DNA of 40,703 nt from Tsukamurella sp. M9C. GTDB taxonomy: Bacteria; Actinomycetota; Actinomycetes; Mycobacteriales; Mycobacteriaceae. Positions 24,194-32,166 of the stretch are shown here, piece by piece. The DNA is taken from positions 1-40,703 of the forward strand of contig NZ_JAIULG010000043.1 in NCBI RefSeq assembly GCF_020169415.1, written 5' to 3'. The translations under genes were made by a program, and so were the position numbers. The notes beneath the pieces are model-generated. The model was not told the DNA's origin. It saw only the letters and a list, made by a program, of their open reading frames with translations, and did not search any database. Each line of letters begins with the position of its first letter. The first letter of the stretch is position 1.

Positions 24194-25321
24194 GTGAGAA
24201 CTCAGTCGGCCTCCGGCCGCTTCCGCATCGGCGAACACGTCGTCGAGCTCCGTGCGCCCCGGCTCTCGGATGCCGACTCGTGGCGCCGCACCTGCTTGGA
24301 GCACGAGGAGCGGCTACGCCCCGCTTTCGGCCAGGCGAATGCCGATTGGCGCAAGGAACACTCGTCGACCGCGTGGGCCGACAAGTGGTGGTCCGCCCGT
24401 ACCGACCCGTTCGTCGTCCACTCCCGGGTCCTGATCGCCGGGGACGGAGCCGGCGCACGCGTGGTGGGGCAGGTCGAGCACGTCGGACCGGACCCACGGA
24501 CGGGCCACCTCGAGTCCTCGATCTGGATCGCAGGAATGCCGCGCAGTTCCCCTTCCATCGCGCAATGGGCACTCGCGATATGCGTGTTGGACATCTTCCT
24601 CGCGCTCCCGGATGTCCCGCGCATCATCGCACCGGCGTGCGTGCAGAACCGCGCCGCGGCCACCCTCGCAGAATCGGTCGGTTTCCAGCACGTCCAGACT
24701 CTGCGCCGGCTGCGCGAGTACGCCGGAGAGCCCGCCGATCACGCGATCTACGCGATCGAGAACACCTCCGAGGCCCGCGCTCGACTGGCCGCGACACTCG
24801 ACGCGATCGGGGCGGTGCCCCTGCCTCGACGGAGGGCGGCCGCACCATCACCGGCGGCGACGTTCGGAGCCGCCCGCCTCGGCGCACGCAAGGTGCGTGT
24901 TCGCATGCGCCCGTCGAGGCCGGAGGAGGCACTCCACGCCCTCCCGCGAGTCACGGGCACCGGCGATGCAACCACCGTCGAATTCGAGCCAGGGCGTGAC
25001 GGGCTGTACGAGGCACACGTCGACGGCCGTCCAGCCGGCGCGGCCCAGATCTCCGTCGACCTGGGGACCTCGACGACCGAGATCATCGACCGCACGGCAC
25101 ACGAGGTGCCCGACGGAACGGCCGACGCCGTGATCATCGCCGCATGCCGGGCCGCTGCGGAGCGCCAGGACACCCGGCGGTTGACGATAGCCGCGGCCGA
25201 CCCCAGCCCACATCTCACGGACGCGCTCGCAACCATCGGCTTCCGCCGCGAAGGCACCACCTGGCCCACCCGCGGCGACGAATCCACGCCGCGGGTGACA
25301 TGGACCCGCCTGCGCGAGTAA
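24194..25321 (+). CDS. GNAT-like two-domain protein, paralog C
   Basis: 375 residues, closest to A in its first domain (LELRAPRLSDADSWR-like start, DPFVVHSRVLIAGDG, GHLESSIWIAGMPRSS, VGFQHVQTLRRLREYAGEP). The stretch after IAGM reads PRSSPSIAQWAL and lacks the acetyl-CoA loop. The C-terminal unit (about 260-375) contains HVDGRPAGAAQISVDLGTST and DALATIGFRREG, ending TPRVTWTRLRE. The -10 hexamer spacing makes GTG 24194 a clean leaderless start. The 122 bases after it are comparatively AT-rich and hold no gene. Confidence 0.75.
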   Translation: MRTQSASGRFRIGEHVVELRAPRLSDADSWRRTCLEHEERLRPAFGQANADWRKEHSSTAWADKWWSARTDPFVVHSRVLIAGDGAGARVVGQVEHVGPDPRTGHLESSIWIAGMPRSSPSIAQWALAICVLDIFLALPDVPRIIAPACVQNRAAATLAESVGFQHVQTLRRLREYAGEPADHAIYAIENTSEARARLAATLDAIGAVPLPRRRAAAPSPAATFGAARLGARKVRVRMRPSRPEEALHALPRVTGTGDATTVEFEPGRDGLYEAHVDGRPAGAAQISVDLGTSTTEIIDRTAHEVPDGTADAVIIAACRAAAERQDTRRLTIAAADPSPHLTDALATIGFRREGTTWPTRGDESTPRVTWTRLRE

Positions 25322-25406
25322 TCGATCCGGCGTTGCCGTAGGACGATGCGCACGGCCCGGGCCTGCCACTCACCGGGGCTAGTTCGCCTAGAAAATCACC
25401 CCAAAT

Positions 25407-25443
25407 GAGTGATTAGTCACATTTTTGCGGTACCATCGCGGTC
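25407..25443 (+). promoter_or_regulatory. Promoter of GNAT-like gene D
   Basis: TTTTTGCGGTACCAT with -10 TACCAT at 25431-25436, seven bases before ATG 25444. Just upstream, GTGATTAGTCAC (25409-25420) forms an inverted repeat with arms GTGA and TCAC, which could be an operator. The rest of the gap from 25322 shows no recognisable element. Confidence 0.4.
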
Positions 25444-25854
25444 ATGACCATGACGCCGACCGCCGGTCGATTCCGCATCGGCGAGCACGAGAACAGCACT
25501 TGCGCAGTGACGTTCGAGGCGGTGAGCGACGGGCTGTATCAGGCGTTCACGGATGGCCGGCGAGTCGGCGACGTACAGGTGTCCGTCGACCTGAGGACCT
25601 CCACGACGGAGATCATCGACAGGATCCCACCCGACGCGGCGACGGACGCGGCGGTCATCGTGATCATCGCCGCCTGCCGCGCGGTCGCGGAGCACCAAGC
25701 AACCCGACGGCTGACGATCGCTGTGGCCGACCGGCACGTGTCAGCTGCGCCCGCGCTCGAAACTCTCGGATTCGCCTCGGAGGGCCCTACGTGGCCCACG
25801 CTCGGCGACGAGTCCACGCCCCGCGCATCGTGGACTCGATTCCTGGACGGCTGA
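25444..25854 (+). CDS. GNAT-like paralog D, C-terminal domain only
   Basis: 136 residues. The first 15 or so (TPTAGRFRIGEHE) match the N-termini of paralogs A-C, then the sequence jumps in frame to their C-terminal unit: VTFEAVSDGLYQAFTDGRRVGD, VSVDLRTSTTEIIDRI, LTIAVADRHVSAAPALETLGFASEG, GDESTPRASWTRFLDG. About 225 residues, the whole first GNAT-like domain and linker, are missing. The frame is intact and the gene has its own promoter-like sequence, so the product may be a functional stand-alone domain rather than a dead remnant. It ends four bases from the convergent truB. Confidence 0.7.
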   Translation: MTMTPTAGRFRIGEHENSTCAVTFEAVSDGLYQAFTDGRRVGDVQVSVDLRTSTTEIIDRIPPDAATDAAVIVIIAACRAVAEHQATRRLTIAVADRHVSAAPALETLGFASEGPTWPTLGDESTPRASWTRFLDG

Positions 25855-25858
25855 CCGC

Positions 25859-26764
25859 TCAGGCGGCGGGGCGGACCACGAAGACCGAACTCGCGCGCTT
25901 CCCCGACTCCTGGAGCAGCGCGAAGACGCGGCCATCGGCGGTCGCCGCGGCGTAGACGCCGGGCAGGCCGACCGGCTCGAGCCATCGACCCAGCGCGAGG
26001 TCGACGGACTGCTCCTCGGTGATCTCGCGGATGGCGAAGCCCGCGGCGATCGCCTCGTCGATGCCGTAGGACAACCGCGGGGTCTCGAAGAGGTCGTCGA
26101 GGGTGATCGCGTGATCGAGCCCGTACGGCCCGACCCTGGTGCGACGCAACGCGGTCAGGTGCCCACCCACGCCGAGGCTCGCGCCCAGGTCGCGGGCGAG
26201 CGCCCGGACGTACGTGCCGGAGGAGCATTCGACCGTCACGTCGACGTCGAGGAAGCCGCCCTCGCGCCGGAAGGCGTGCGCCGCGAACTCGTCGACGGTG
26301 ACCGGGCGGGCCTTGAGCTGCACGTCCGCCCCCTCGCGCACCAGCTGGTGGGCCCGCTTGCCGTCGACCTTGATGGCGCTCACCGAGCTCGGGACCTGCT
26401 CGATGTCACCCGTCAGCGGCGCCATCGCGGCGCGCACGGCGTCCTCGTCGAGGCCCGCGGCGGGGGCGCCGCCGGTGACCTCGCCCTCGGCGTCGTCGGT
26501 GGACGTCGACGCGCCGAGCCGGACGGTGGCCGTGTACGCCTTGCTCGTGAGAGCGAGGTGGCCCAGCAGCTTCGTCGCCCGCTCGATGCCGATCACCAGC
26601 ACGCCCGTCGCCATCGGGTCGAGGGTGCCGGCGTGACCGACCTTGCGCGTGCCCATCGCGCGCCGGCACCGCGCGACGACGTCGTGGCTGGTGAGGCCCG
26701 CAGGCTTGTCGACGATGACGAGTCCGGCGCCGTCGGGCTCGAGAAAGGTCCTGGCGGTGGTCAT
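25859..26764 (-). CDS. truB: tRNA pseudouridine(55) synthase
   Basis: Isomerises U55 in the T-arm of tRNAs; 301 residues. The catalytic Asp lies in [16 protein letters not shown] (about residues 41-56), preceded by [32 protein letters not shown] and [14 protein letters not shown] are further TruB signatures, and a small C-terminal domain follows. One base separates its ATG from the stop of pptT, so it is the last gene of the pptH-pptT-truB operon. Its last codons are also present as a relic at 24093-24155. Confidence 0.96.
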   Translation of the reverse strand: MTTARTFLEPDGAGLVIVDKPAGLTSHDVVARCRRAMGTRKVGHAGTLDPMATGVLVIGIERATKLLGHLALTSKAYTATVRLGASTSTDDAEGEVTGGAPAAGLDEDAVRAAMAPLTGDIEQVPSSVSAIKVDGKRAHQLVREGADVQLKARPVTVDEFAAHAFRREGGFLDVDVTVECSSGTYVRALARDLGASLGVGGHLTALRRTRVGPYGLDHAITLDDLFETPRLSYGIDEAIAAGFAIREITEEQSVDLALGRWLEPVGLPGVYAAATADGRVFALLQESGKRASSVFVVRPAA

Positions 26765-26765
26765 C

Positions 26766-27437
26766 TCACACCACCGCGATCGAGGTCACGATGAGGCCGT
26801 CGGTGATCCGCCACCGGCCGTCGAACGCAGCGACCGGCGCGCCGCCGTCGACGGTCCTGCCGTCGATGAGGATCCGCGAGTGGAAGGTGCCCTCCGCCGC
26901 GTCGTCGGCGCGCTCGGCGAGGTCGAAGGTGATCTCCGCATCCTCGAAGCCCAGCCAACGCCCGGTGATCGGGTTCCACGCCTTGTACGTGGCCTCCTTG
27001 GCGCAGAACAGCAGGCGGTCCCAGTGCAGCCCGTCGTCGGGGCGCGCGGCGAGCACCTCCCGCTCGGACTCCACGGAGACCGTGGGCAGCACCTTGTCGG
27101 GCAGGGCGAGATGCGGCTCGGCGTCGATGCCGATCGTGCGCACCCCCATCCGGTAACCGACGACCGCGCCGCGAAAGCCGTCGCAGTGCGTGAGGGCGCC
27201 CACCACGTTGCGCGGCCAGTCCACCCCGCCGCCCTCGCCCTTGACGAGGACGGCGTCGCCGATGCCCAACTCGCCCAGGGCCTCCCGGGCCAGGTGGCGC
27301 ACCGTCGCGTACTCGGCCTGCCGCTTGGGCACGGCCTTGGCGATCTGCGCCGCCTCGCGCGGATGCAGGGGCGCGTCCAGATCGGCGTGCGCCTCCCGGG
27401 CGACCACGCCGCGCGGCAGCATCGACTGCAGGATCAC
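26766..27437 (-). CDS. pptT: 4'-phosphopantetheinyl transferase PptT
   Basis: Transfers the phosphopantetheine arm of CoA to carrier domains of fatty-acid, mycolic-acid and siderophore synthases; 223 residues. [19 protein letters not shown] holds the first magnesium-binding acid, and [29 protein letters not shown] holds the K-E-A-x-Y-K motif. SLTHC-like [17 protein letters not shown] precedes them. It is Sfp-type and closely resembles mycobacterial PptT. It starts at GTG 27437 in a GTGA overlap with pptH. Confidence 0.94.
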   Translation of the reverse strand: MILQSMLPRGVVAREAHADLDAPLHPREAAQIAKAVPKRQAEYATVRHLAREALGELGIGDAVLVKGEGGGVDWPRNVVGALTHCDGFRGAVVGYRMGVRTIGIDAEPHLALPDKVLPTVSVESEREVLAARPDDGLHWDRLLFCAKEATYKAWNPITGRWLGFEDAEITFDLAERADDAAEGTFHSRILIDGRTVDGGAPVAAFDGRWRITDGLIVTSIAVV

Positions 27438-28447
27438 TTCTCCCCCTCTTTCGCCCGCGCCGCCCGGCGCTCGGCGATCCGTTCCCGTGCCGCCACCCGG
27501 CGGTCGCCGAGGCGGGCCTGGGCCTTCGCGCGCTCGGCGGCGAACTTCTCCGGGTCGTCCCGGTACTTCGGGTCCACCTGGAAGTGGACGCCGTAGTGCC
27601 CGAGCGACTCCTCGGTGTAATCCGGCGCCGGCAGGATCCGGCGCAGCAGCGGCTCGGGCAGGCCCCGCTCCTGCCATTCCCGCGGGTAGCCCACCGAGAC
27701 CTCCTCGAACCGCACCCCGTCGTACCAGGTGGTGCGCGGGATGTGCAGGTGGCCGTACACGACGGCCTCGGCGTTGTAGTCGACGTGCCAGTCCGCCGTC
27801 GCGGTGGTGCCGCACCACAGCGAGAAGTCCGGGTAGAAGAGCACCTCGGTGGGTTCGCGGCGCAGGGGCCAGTGGTTCACGAGCACAGTGCGGGTGCCGG
27901 CGGGCAGGGCGGCGAGCCGACGGCGGGTGTACTCGAGCCGGGCGCGGCACCAGGCGTCGCGGGTGGCGTAGGGCTCGGGCGAGAGCAGGAACTCGTCGGT
28001 CGCGACGACGCTCTTCTCCTTCGCTCGGGCCAGCGCCTGCAGCACGGTCAGCCCCTCGTCGCGGAAGCTGTAGTCGTAGAGCAGGAACATCGGGACGATC
28101 GTGACGGGCCCGGCGTCGGCGTCCTCGAACACCGGGAACGGGTCCTCCGGCGTGAGGACGCCGTGGTGCCGGCAGATCTCCACCAGGTGGTCGTACCGGG
28201 CCTCGCCGAAGACCTGCATCGGGTCCTTCGAGGTGGTGTAGAGCTCGTGATTCCCCGGGACCCAGATCACCGTTGCGAACCGCGGAGCGATGGCGGCGAG
28301 CACCTCGTCGAGCTGGTCGGTGCGTTCGCAGAGGTCGCCCGCGAGGATCAGCCAGTCGTCGGGCGACTCGGGCCACACCTTGTCGACGACGCCCTCGTTC
28401 CCTCGGTGCCCGACGTGCAGGTCACTGATCGCCCAGAGCTTCGCCAC
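27434..28447 (-). CDS. pptH: Metallophosphoesterase, PptH-like
   Basis: Calcineurin-like phosphoesterase of 337 residues. Metal-binding motifs: SDLHVGH (D-x-H) near residue 8, LAGDLCERTD (G-D) near 36, VPGNHELY (G-N-H-E) near 65, VNHWPL near 191 and YGHLHIPRT (G-H-x-H) near 230. In mycobacteria the gene at this position encodes PptH, which removes phosphopantetheine from carrier proteins and opposes PptT. The C-terminus is a long basic and acidic helix rich in Ala, Arg and Glu. GTGA overlap with pptT implies coupled translation of the two opposing enzymes. Assignment rests on similarity and synteny. Confidence 0.85.
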   Translation of the reverse strand: MAKLWAISDLHVGHRGNEGVVDKVWPESPDDWLILAGDLCERTDQLDEVLAAIAPRFATVIWVPGNHELYTTSKDPMQVFGEARYDHLVEICRHHGVLTPEDPFPVFEDADAGPVTIVPMFLLYDYSFRDEGLTVLQALARAKEKSVVATDEFLLSPEPYATRDAWCRARLEYTRRRLAALPAGTRTVLVNHWPLRREPTEVLFYPDFSLWCGTTATADWHVDYNAEAVVYGHLHIPRTTWYDGVRFEEVSVGYPREWQERGLPEPLLRRILPAPDYTEESLGHYGVHFQVDPKYRDDPEKFAAERAKAQARLGDRRVAARERIAERRAARAKEGEK

Positions 28448-28499
28448 CCCTCCACGCTACCGGGCGGCGCCGGGGAGATCGCACACCCCGACCGAACAC

Positions 28500-28533
28500 C
28501 AAGGCAAGCCTAACCGAATGCTATCTTTCCGGC
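28500..28533 (+). promoter_or_regulatory. Iron box and leaderless -10
   Basis: CAAGGCAAGCCTAACCGAA (28500-28518) matches the IdeR consensus at 14 of 19 positions. TATCTT (28522-28527) follows, exactly six bases before ATG 28534. A repressor on the box would directly cover the promoter. Confidence 0.65.
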
Positions 28534-29475
28534 ATGACGATCGCATCAGGACCGAACCGCCGCCGATTCCTCGCCGCCACCCTCTCGGTGGCGACCGCCG
28601 TGACGCTCACCGCGTGCGGATCCGGCGGCGGCGACGCCGCACCCGCCCAGACGCGCACCGTCGCCCACGCCATGGGCGAGACCCAGGTACCGGCGAACCC
28701 GCAGCGCATCGTCGTCATCGACTCGCCGCACACGGACGCCCTGGTCGCGCTGGGCATCAAGCCGGTCGGCGCCGCCGTCGCGGCCGCGAACGAGGGCTTC
28801 CCCGGATACCTGCGCGACAAGCTCGACGGCACGGAGAACGTGGGCCTGATCGCCGGTCCCGACATCGAGGCGATCGCGAAGCTCCGGCCCGATCTCATCA
28901 TCGGCTCGAAGGTCCGGCACGAGAAGCTCTACCAGCAGCTCTCCGCCATCGCCCCCACCGTGTACTCGGTGGACACCGGCACCAACTGGAAGGAGCAGGC
29001 GAACATCACCGCACTGGCGGTGAACCGCACGGATCAGATGGCCGCACAGCTCGCCGCGCTCGACGCGCGCGCCGCCGAGGTGGGCCGCAAGGTCGGGGCC
29101 CCCGGCAAGTCGGTCTCGATCGTGCGGTGGCGGGCGAACGGCACGTTCCGGATCTACGGCCCCGGCACCTTCTCCGGGAGCGTGATCACCGCGATGGGCT
29201 TCAGCATCCCGCCGAAGCCGTGGGGCGAGTACTCGATGATCGAGCCGTCGCTGGAGAACTTCGCGGAGATCAACGGCGACTACGTCTTCCACACCCCCGG
29301 CGCGAACTCGTCCGCCACCCAGCGGACCGTGACCGACCGCTGGGGCGCGCTGCCCGCCGTGGCCGCGAACCGCGCGTTCGCGGTCGACGACGAGACCTGG
29401 ATGGTGGGGATCGGCGTGCTCGGCGCGGGCCGCATCATCGACGACGTGCAGCGGCACCTGCCTCCCGCGGCGTGA
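28534..29475 (+). CDS. Second iron-siderophore substrate-binding lipoprotein
   Basis: Type III ABC substrate-binding protein of 313 residues. The N-terminus PNRRRFLAATLSVATAVTLTAC carries a twin-arginine motif and a lipobox Cys near residue 28. The body has ANPQRIVVIDSPHTDALVALG, IEAIAKLRPDLIIGSKVRHEKLY and LSAIAPTVYSVD, the usual siderophore-binding pattern. It is a distant paralog of the lipoprotein at 18462-19487, and also stands alone without permease or ATPase. The iron box and a leaderless promoter precede it. A strong hairpin terminator follows. Confidence 0.92.
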   Translation: MTIASGPNRRRFLAATLSVATAVTLTACGSGGGDAAPAQTRTVAHAMGETQVPANPQRIVVIDSPHTDALVALGIKPVGAAVAAANEGFPGYLRDKLDGTENVGLIAGPDIEAIAKLRPDLIIGSKVRHEKLYQQLSAIAPTVYSVDTGTNWKEQANITALAVNRTDQMAAQLAALDARAAEVGRKVGAPGKSVSIVRWRANGTFRIYGPGTFSGSVITAMGFSIPPKPWGEYSMIEPSLENFAEINGDYVFHTPGANSSATQRTVTDRWGALPAVAANRAFAVDDETWMVGIGVLGAGRIIDDVQRHLPPAA

Positions 29476-29482
29476 TCGCGTC

Positions 29483-29516
29483 CCCGGGGGCCGGTCCGTG
29501 CGGACCGGCCCCCGGG
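29483..29516 (+). terminator. Strong hairpin terminator
   Basis: A perfect 16-base-pair stem, CCCGGGGGCCGGTCCG (29483-29498) and its complement (29501-29516), with a two-base loop, eight bases after the lipoprotein stop. No T-run follows. Confidence 0.8.
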
Positions 29517-29545
29517 CGCGCGGCCGCTCAGTAGTGTCGGACGCG

Positions 29546-30358
29546 ATGAACGCCACGACCGACGCCCGACTCGCTCCGTACCCGCGGAAGCCGCCCGTCC
29601 TGTGGACCGACTGGGCCATGGTCGCGCTGGCCTTCGTCTCCGTGGGGCTGATCGTGTGGATCACGTTCTTCGACGTCTCCCCGACCACTCTCCGGACGGT
29701 CCTCATCGTCGACGCCGTGATCTGTGCGGTCTTCGCCGCCGAGTTCCTGTGGCGGTGGCGCCAGGTGGGCTGGCATCGCCGGTTCCTCCTCGTCAACTGG
29801 TACGAGATCCTCGGCATGATCCCCGCGCTGATCGTGCCGAGCCCCGCGCCGCGACTGTTCCGACTGATCCGCATCGCGGTGGCCCTGGCCCGGCTCGCGC
29901 GGGCGATCGACCGGCTCTACGGCGACCGGATCACCGCGGCCGTCGTCAACCGCGCCACCGACACCGTCGTCGACGCCGTCAAGCGCCCGATCACCGTCGC
30001 CGTCCTCGACGAGGTCGCCGAGGTGCTCAAGTCCGGGCACTACACCAAGAACATCGCGGCCGCGCTCGAGGAGAACAAGCCCGAGATGACGGGCATGATC
30101 CTGGAGACGATCAAGAACGACCCGCAGACCAGGCGGGTCAAGTACATCCCGTTCCACGACGAGATCATCCAGCTGATCGTCGACACCACCTTCCGGATGG
30201 TGCTGCAGGTGCTCGCCGACGAGCGGACGGACGAGCTGGTCGCCGACATGCTGCGCGAGAACATCGACCAGATCCGGGACTCGGTCAAGCGCAAGGAGGA
30301 CGCGGTGGCGAAGGCGAACGCGGGCAACACCGCCGTCACACGCCGCCCGGCGCCGTAA
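29546..30358 (+). CDS. Voltage-sensor-like membrane protein ('ion transporter')
   Basis: 270 residues, not assigned with certainty. Two hydrophobic spans lie near residues 21-44 and 49-66, a third weak one near 80-93, and then PRLFRLIRIAVALARLARAID (about 96-116), where Arg recurs every three or more residues as in the S4 helix of voltage-gated channels. No pore loop or selectivity filter (such as T-x-G-Y-G) follows. The remaining 150 residues are soluble, helical and charged (VLDEVAEVLKSG, HDEIIQLIVDTTFRMVLQVL). It could be a voltage sensor domain, a proton channel or a regulatory subunit. TAGTGT eight bases before ATG 29546 is the likely -10. Confidence 0.6.
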   Translation: MNATTDARLAPYPRKPPVLWTDWAMVALAFVSVGLIVWITFFDVSPTTLRTVLIVDAVICAVFAAEFLWRWRQVGWHRRFLLVNWYEILGMIPALIVPSPAPRLFRLIRIAVALARLARAIDRLYGDRITAAVVNRATDTVVDAVKRPITVAVLDEVAEVLKSGHYTKNIAAALEENKPEMTGMILETIKNDPQTRRVKYIPFHDEIIQLIVDTTFRMVLQVLADERTDELVADMLRENIDQIRDSVKRKEDAVAKANAGNTAVTRRPAP

Positions 30359-30381
30359 CCGACCCGTTACGACGCAGTCAC
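30355..30381 (+). promoter_or_regulatory. GlnR-like nitrogen-control site
   Basis: GTAAC-n6-GTTAC (30355-30370) is a perfect inverted repeat and also fits the mycobacterial GlnR pattern AC-n9-AC. A third AC follows at the same 11-base interval (AC at 30358, 30369 and 30380). It lies upstream of the permease gene and overlaps the preceding stop codon. GlnR binding is inferred. Confidence 0.5.
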
Positions 30382-30417
30382 CCCCGCTGAACGCCGCGGC
30401 AGCACGATTTCCCCAAC

Positions 30418-30437
30418 CCCGCACCGGGTGGTGCGGG
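30418..30437 (+). promoter_or_regulatory. Stem-loop before the permease ribosome-binding site
   Basis: CCCGCACC and GGTGCGGG form an eight-base-pair stem with loop GGGT, ending four bases before the GAAGGG ribosome-binding sequence of the permease gene. It could end read-through transcription from upstream or affect translation. I could not fit it to a known riboswitch. Confidence 0.4.
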
Positions 30438-30453
30438 CCGGAAGGGAACAACC

Positions 30454-32151
30454 GTGACCGCACTGCAACCCGCGGAAGCCGACGGCGCACCGTCGACCGC
30501 GCTCCGCGACGCCGCCGCGCGCGAGACGCTCGAGGACTACACCCTGCGGTTCGCGCCGCGCAGCTATCGCAAGTGGGGGCCCGCCGTCGTCGCCACCTCG
30601 GCGCTGGGCGGCATCGCCTACCTGGCCGACTTCGCCATCGGCGCGAACATCGGCATCGCCAACGGCACCGGCAACGCACTGTGGGGCATCGGCTTCTTCG
30701 CGCTGGTCATCGTGCTGACCGGTTATCCACTGGCGTACTACGCGGCGCGGTACAACATCGATCTCGACCTGATCACCCGCGGCAGCGGCTTCGGCTACTA
30801 CGGTTCGGTACTCACGAACGTGATCTTCGCGTCGTTCACGTTCATCTTCTTCGCCCTCGAGGGCTCGATCATGGCGCAGGGCCTCGAACTCGGCCTGGGC
30901 ATTCCGCTCTGGCTCGGATACCTCCTGTCGTCCGTGCTGATCATCCCGCTGGTGATCTACGGCATGAACACGCTCGCGAAGCTGCAGGTGTGGACCACCC
31001 CGCTGTGGCTCGTGATGATGGTGCTGCCGTTCGGCTACCTGCTGTTCAAGCATCCCGAGGCCATCGGCGACTTCTTCGCCTTCGGCGGCATCGACACCGC
31101 CACCGGCGAGCCCCTGCACAAGGGCGTCAGCTTCGCGGGCACCATGCTCGCCGCGGGCGTCTGCCTCTCCCTCATCGCGCAGATCGCCGAGCAGATCGAC
31201 TACCTGCGCTTCATGCCGCCCAAGACCCCCGAGAACTCGCGGCGCTGGTGGACCGCCGTGATCACCGCGGGCCCCGGCTGGGTCTTCTTCGGCGCCATCA
31301 AGCAGATCGTCGGCCTGTTCCTGGCCGTCTACCTGATCGGGATCACCATCGACAACGCCGGCATCGCCAACCAGCCGGTGCACCAGTTCGTGGAGATCTA
31401 CCAGGACTTCCTGCCGCACTGGCTCGCGCTCACCCTCGCCGTGATCCTCGTGGTGATCAGCCAGATCAAGATCAACGTGACCAACGCCTACTCGGGCTCG
31501 CTGGCGTGGACCAACAGCTTCACCCGCGTCACCAAGACCTACCCCGGCCGCCTGGTCTTCCTCGTGTTCAACGTGGTCATCGCGATCGTGCTCATGGAGG
31601 CCGACATGTTCAGCTTCCTCAACAACCTGCTGAACTTCTACGCCAACTGCGGCATCGCCTGGATCGTCGCCGTCGCCAGCGACATCGCGATCAACAAGTA
31701 CCTGCTGAAGATCTCGCCGAAGGTCCCGGAGTTCCGACGCGGCATGCTCTACGACATCAACCCGGTCGGCTTCGTCTCGGTGATCGTCGCTGCCGGGCTC
31801 TCCATCGCCGCGTTCTTCGGGCTCCTCGGCTCGGGCCTGCAGCCCTACTCGCCGCTGGTCGCCCTGGTCCTCGCCCTCGTGCTGCCGCCGGTCCTCGCCG
31901 TCGCCACGCGGGGCAAGTACTACCTGCGTCGCGGCGACGACGGCATCGACCTGCCGATGTTCGACGAGTACGGCAACCCGTCGGGCGAGAAGCTCCTGTG
32001 CTGCGTGACCGGCGTCGAGTTCGAACGGCCCGACATGGCGGCCTCCGCGGTGCCCGGCCCCGACGGCGAGAAGCAGTACATCAGCTCGCTGGCCCTCTCG
32101 ACCGACAAGTCGGGCGCGCACGTCCTGCCCGCGGATCCGCCGGTGAAGTAG
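30454..32151 (+). CDS. NCS1-family cytosine/purine/allantoin-type permease
   Basis: Sodium- or proton-coupled nucleobase-cation symporter of 565 residues with about 12 membrane spans. The cytosolic N-terminus (to residue 45) ends in DYTLRFAPRSYRKWGP; the first span begins AVVATSALGGIAYLADFAIGANIG. FALEGSIMAQGLEL, AEQIDYLRFMPP and QIKINVTNAYSGSLAWTNSF are conserved NCS1-type segments. The C-terminal 90 residues are soluble and contain paired Cys (LLCCVTG). Given formamidase downstream and a GlnR-like site upstream, it probably imports a nitrogen compound such as an amide, urea or nucleobase; the exact substrate is unknown. GAAGGG precedes GTG 30454. Confidence 0.85.
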   Translation: MTALQPAEADGAPSTALRDAAARETLEDYTLRFAPRSYRKWGPAVVATSALGGIAYLADFAIGANIGIANGTGNALWGIGFFALVIVLTGYPLAYYAARYNIDLDLITRGSGFGYYGSVLTNVIFASFTFIFFALEGSIMAQGLELGLGIPLWLGYLLSSVLIIPLVIYGMNTLAKLQVWTTPLWLVMMVLPFGYLLFKHPEAIGDFFAFGGIDTATGEPLHKGVSFAGTMLAAGVCLSLIAQIAEQIDYLRFMPPKTPENSRRWWTAVITAGPGWVFFGAIKQIVGLFLAVYLIGITIDNAGIANQPVHQFVEIYQDFLPHWLALTLAVILVVISQIKINVTNAYSGSLAWTNSFTRVTKTYPGRLVFLVFNVVIAIVLMEADMFSFLNNLLNFYANCGIAWIVAVASDIAINKYLLKISPKVPEFRRGMLYDINPVGFVSVIVAAGLSIAAFFGLLGSGLQPYSPLVALVLALVLPPVLAVATRGKYYLRRGDDGIDLPMFDEYGNPSGEKLLCCVTGVEFERPDMAASAVPGPDGEKQYISSLALSTDKSGAHVLPADPPVK

Positions 32152-32166
32152 GGACGCGTCTCCCGC

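Noticed and set aside
21783-25854. GNAT toxin-antitoxin modules
   Set aside because: No small ribbon-helix-helix partner gene precedes any copy, and the proteins are over twice the size of TacT-type toxins.
30359-30453. Possible riboswitch before the NCS1 permease
   Set aside because: Apart from one hairpin, I could not match the conserved bases of guanidine or purine riboswitch classes.
30367-32121. 584-codon open frame antisense to the NCS1 permease
   Set aside because: Acidic/Gln-rich shadow; the plus strand has regular membrane spans.
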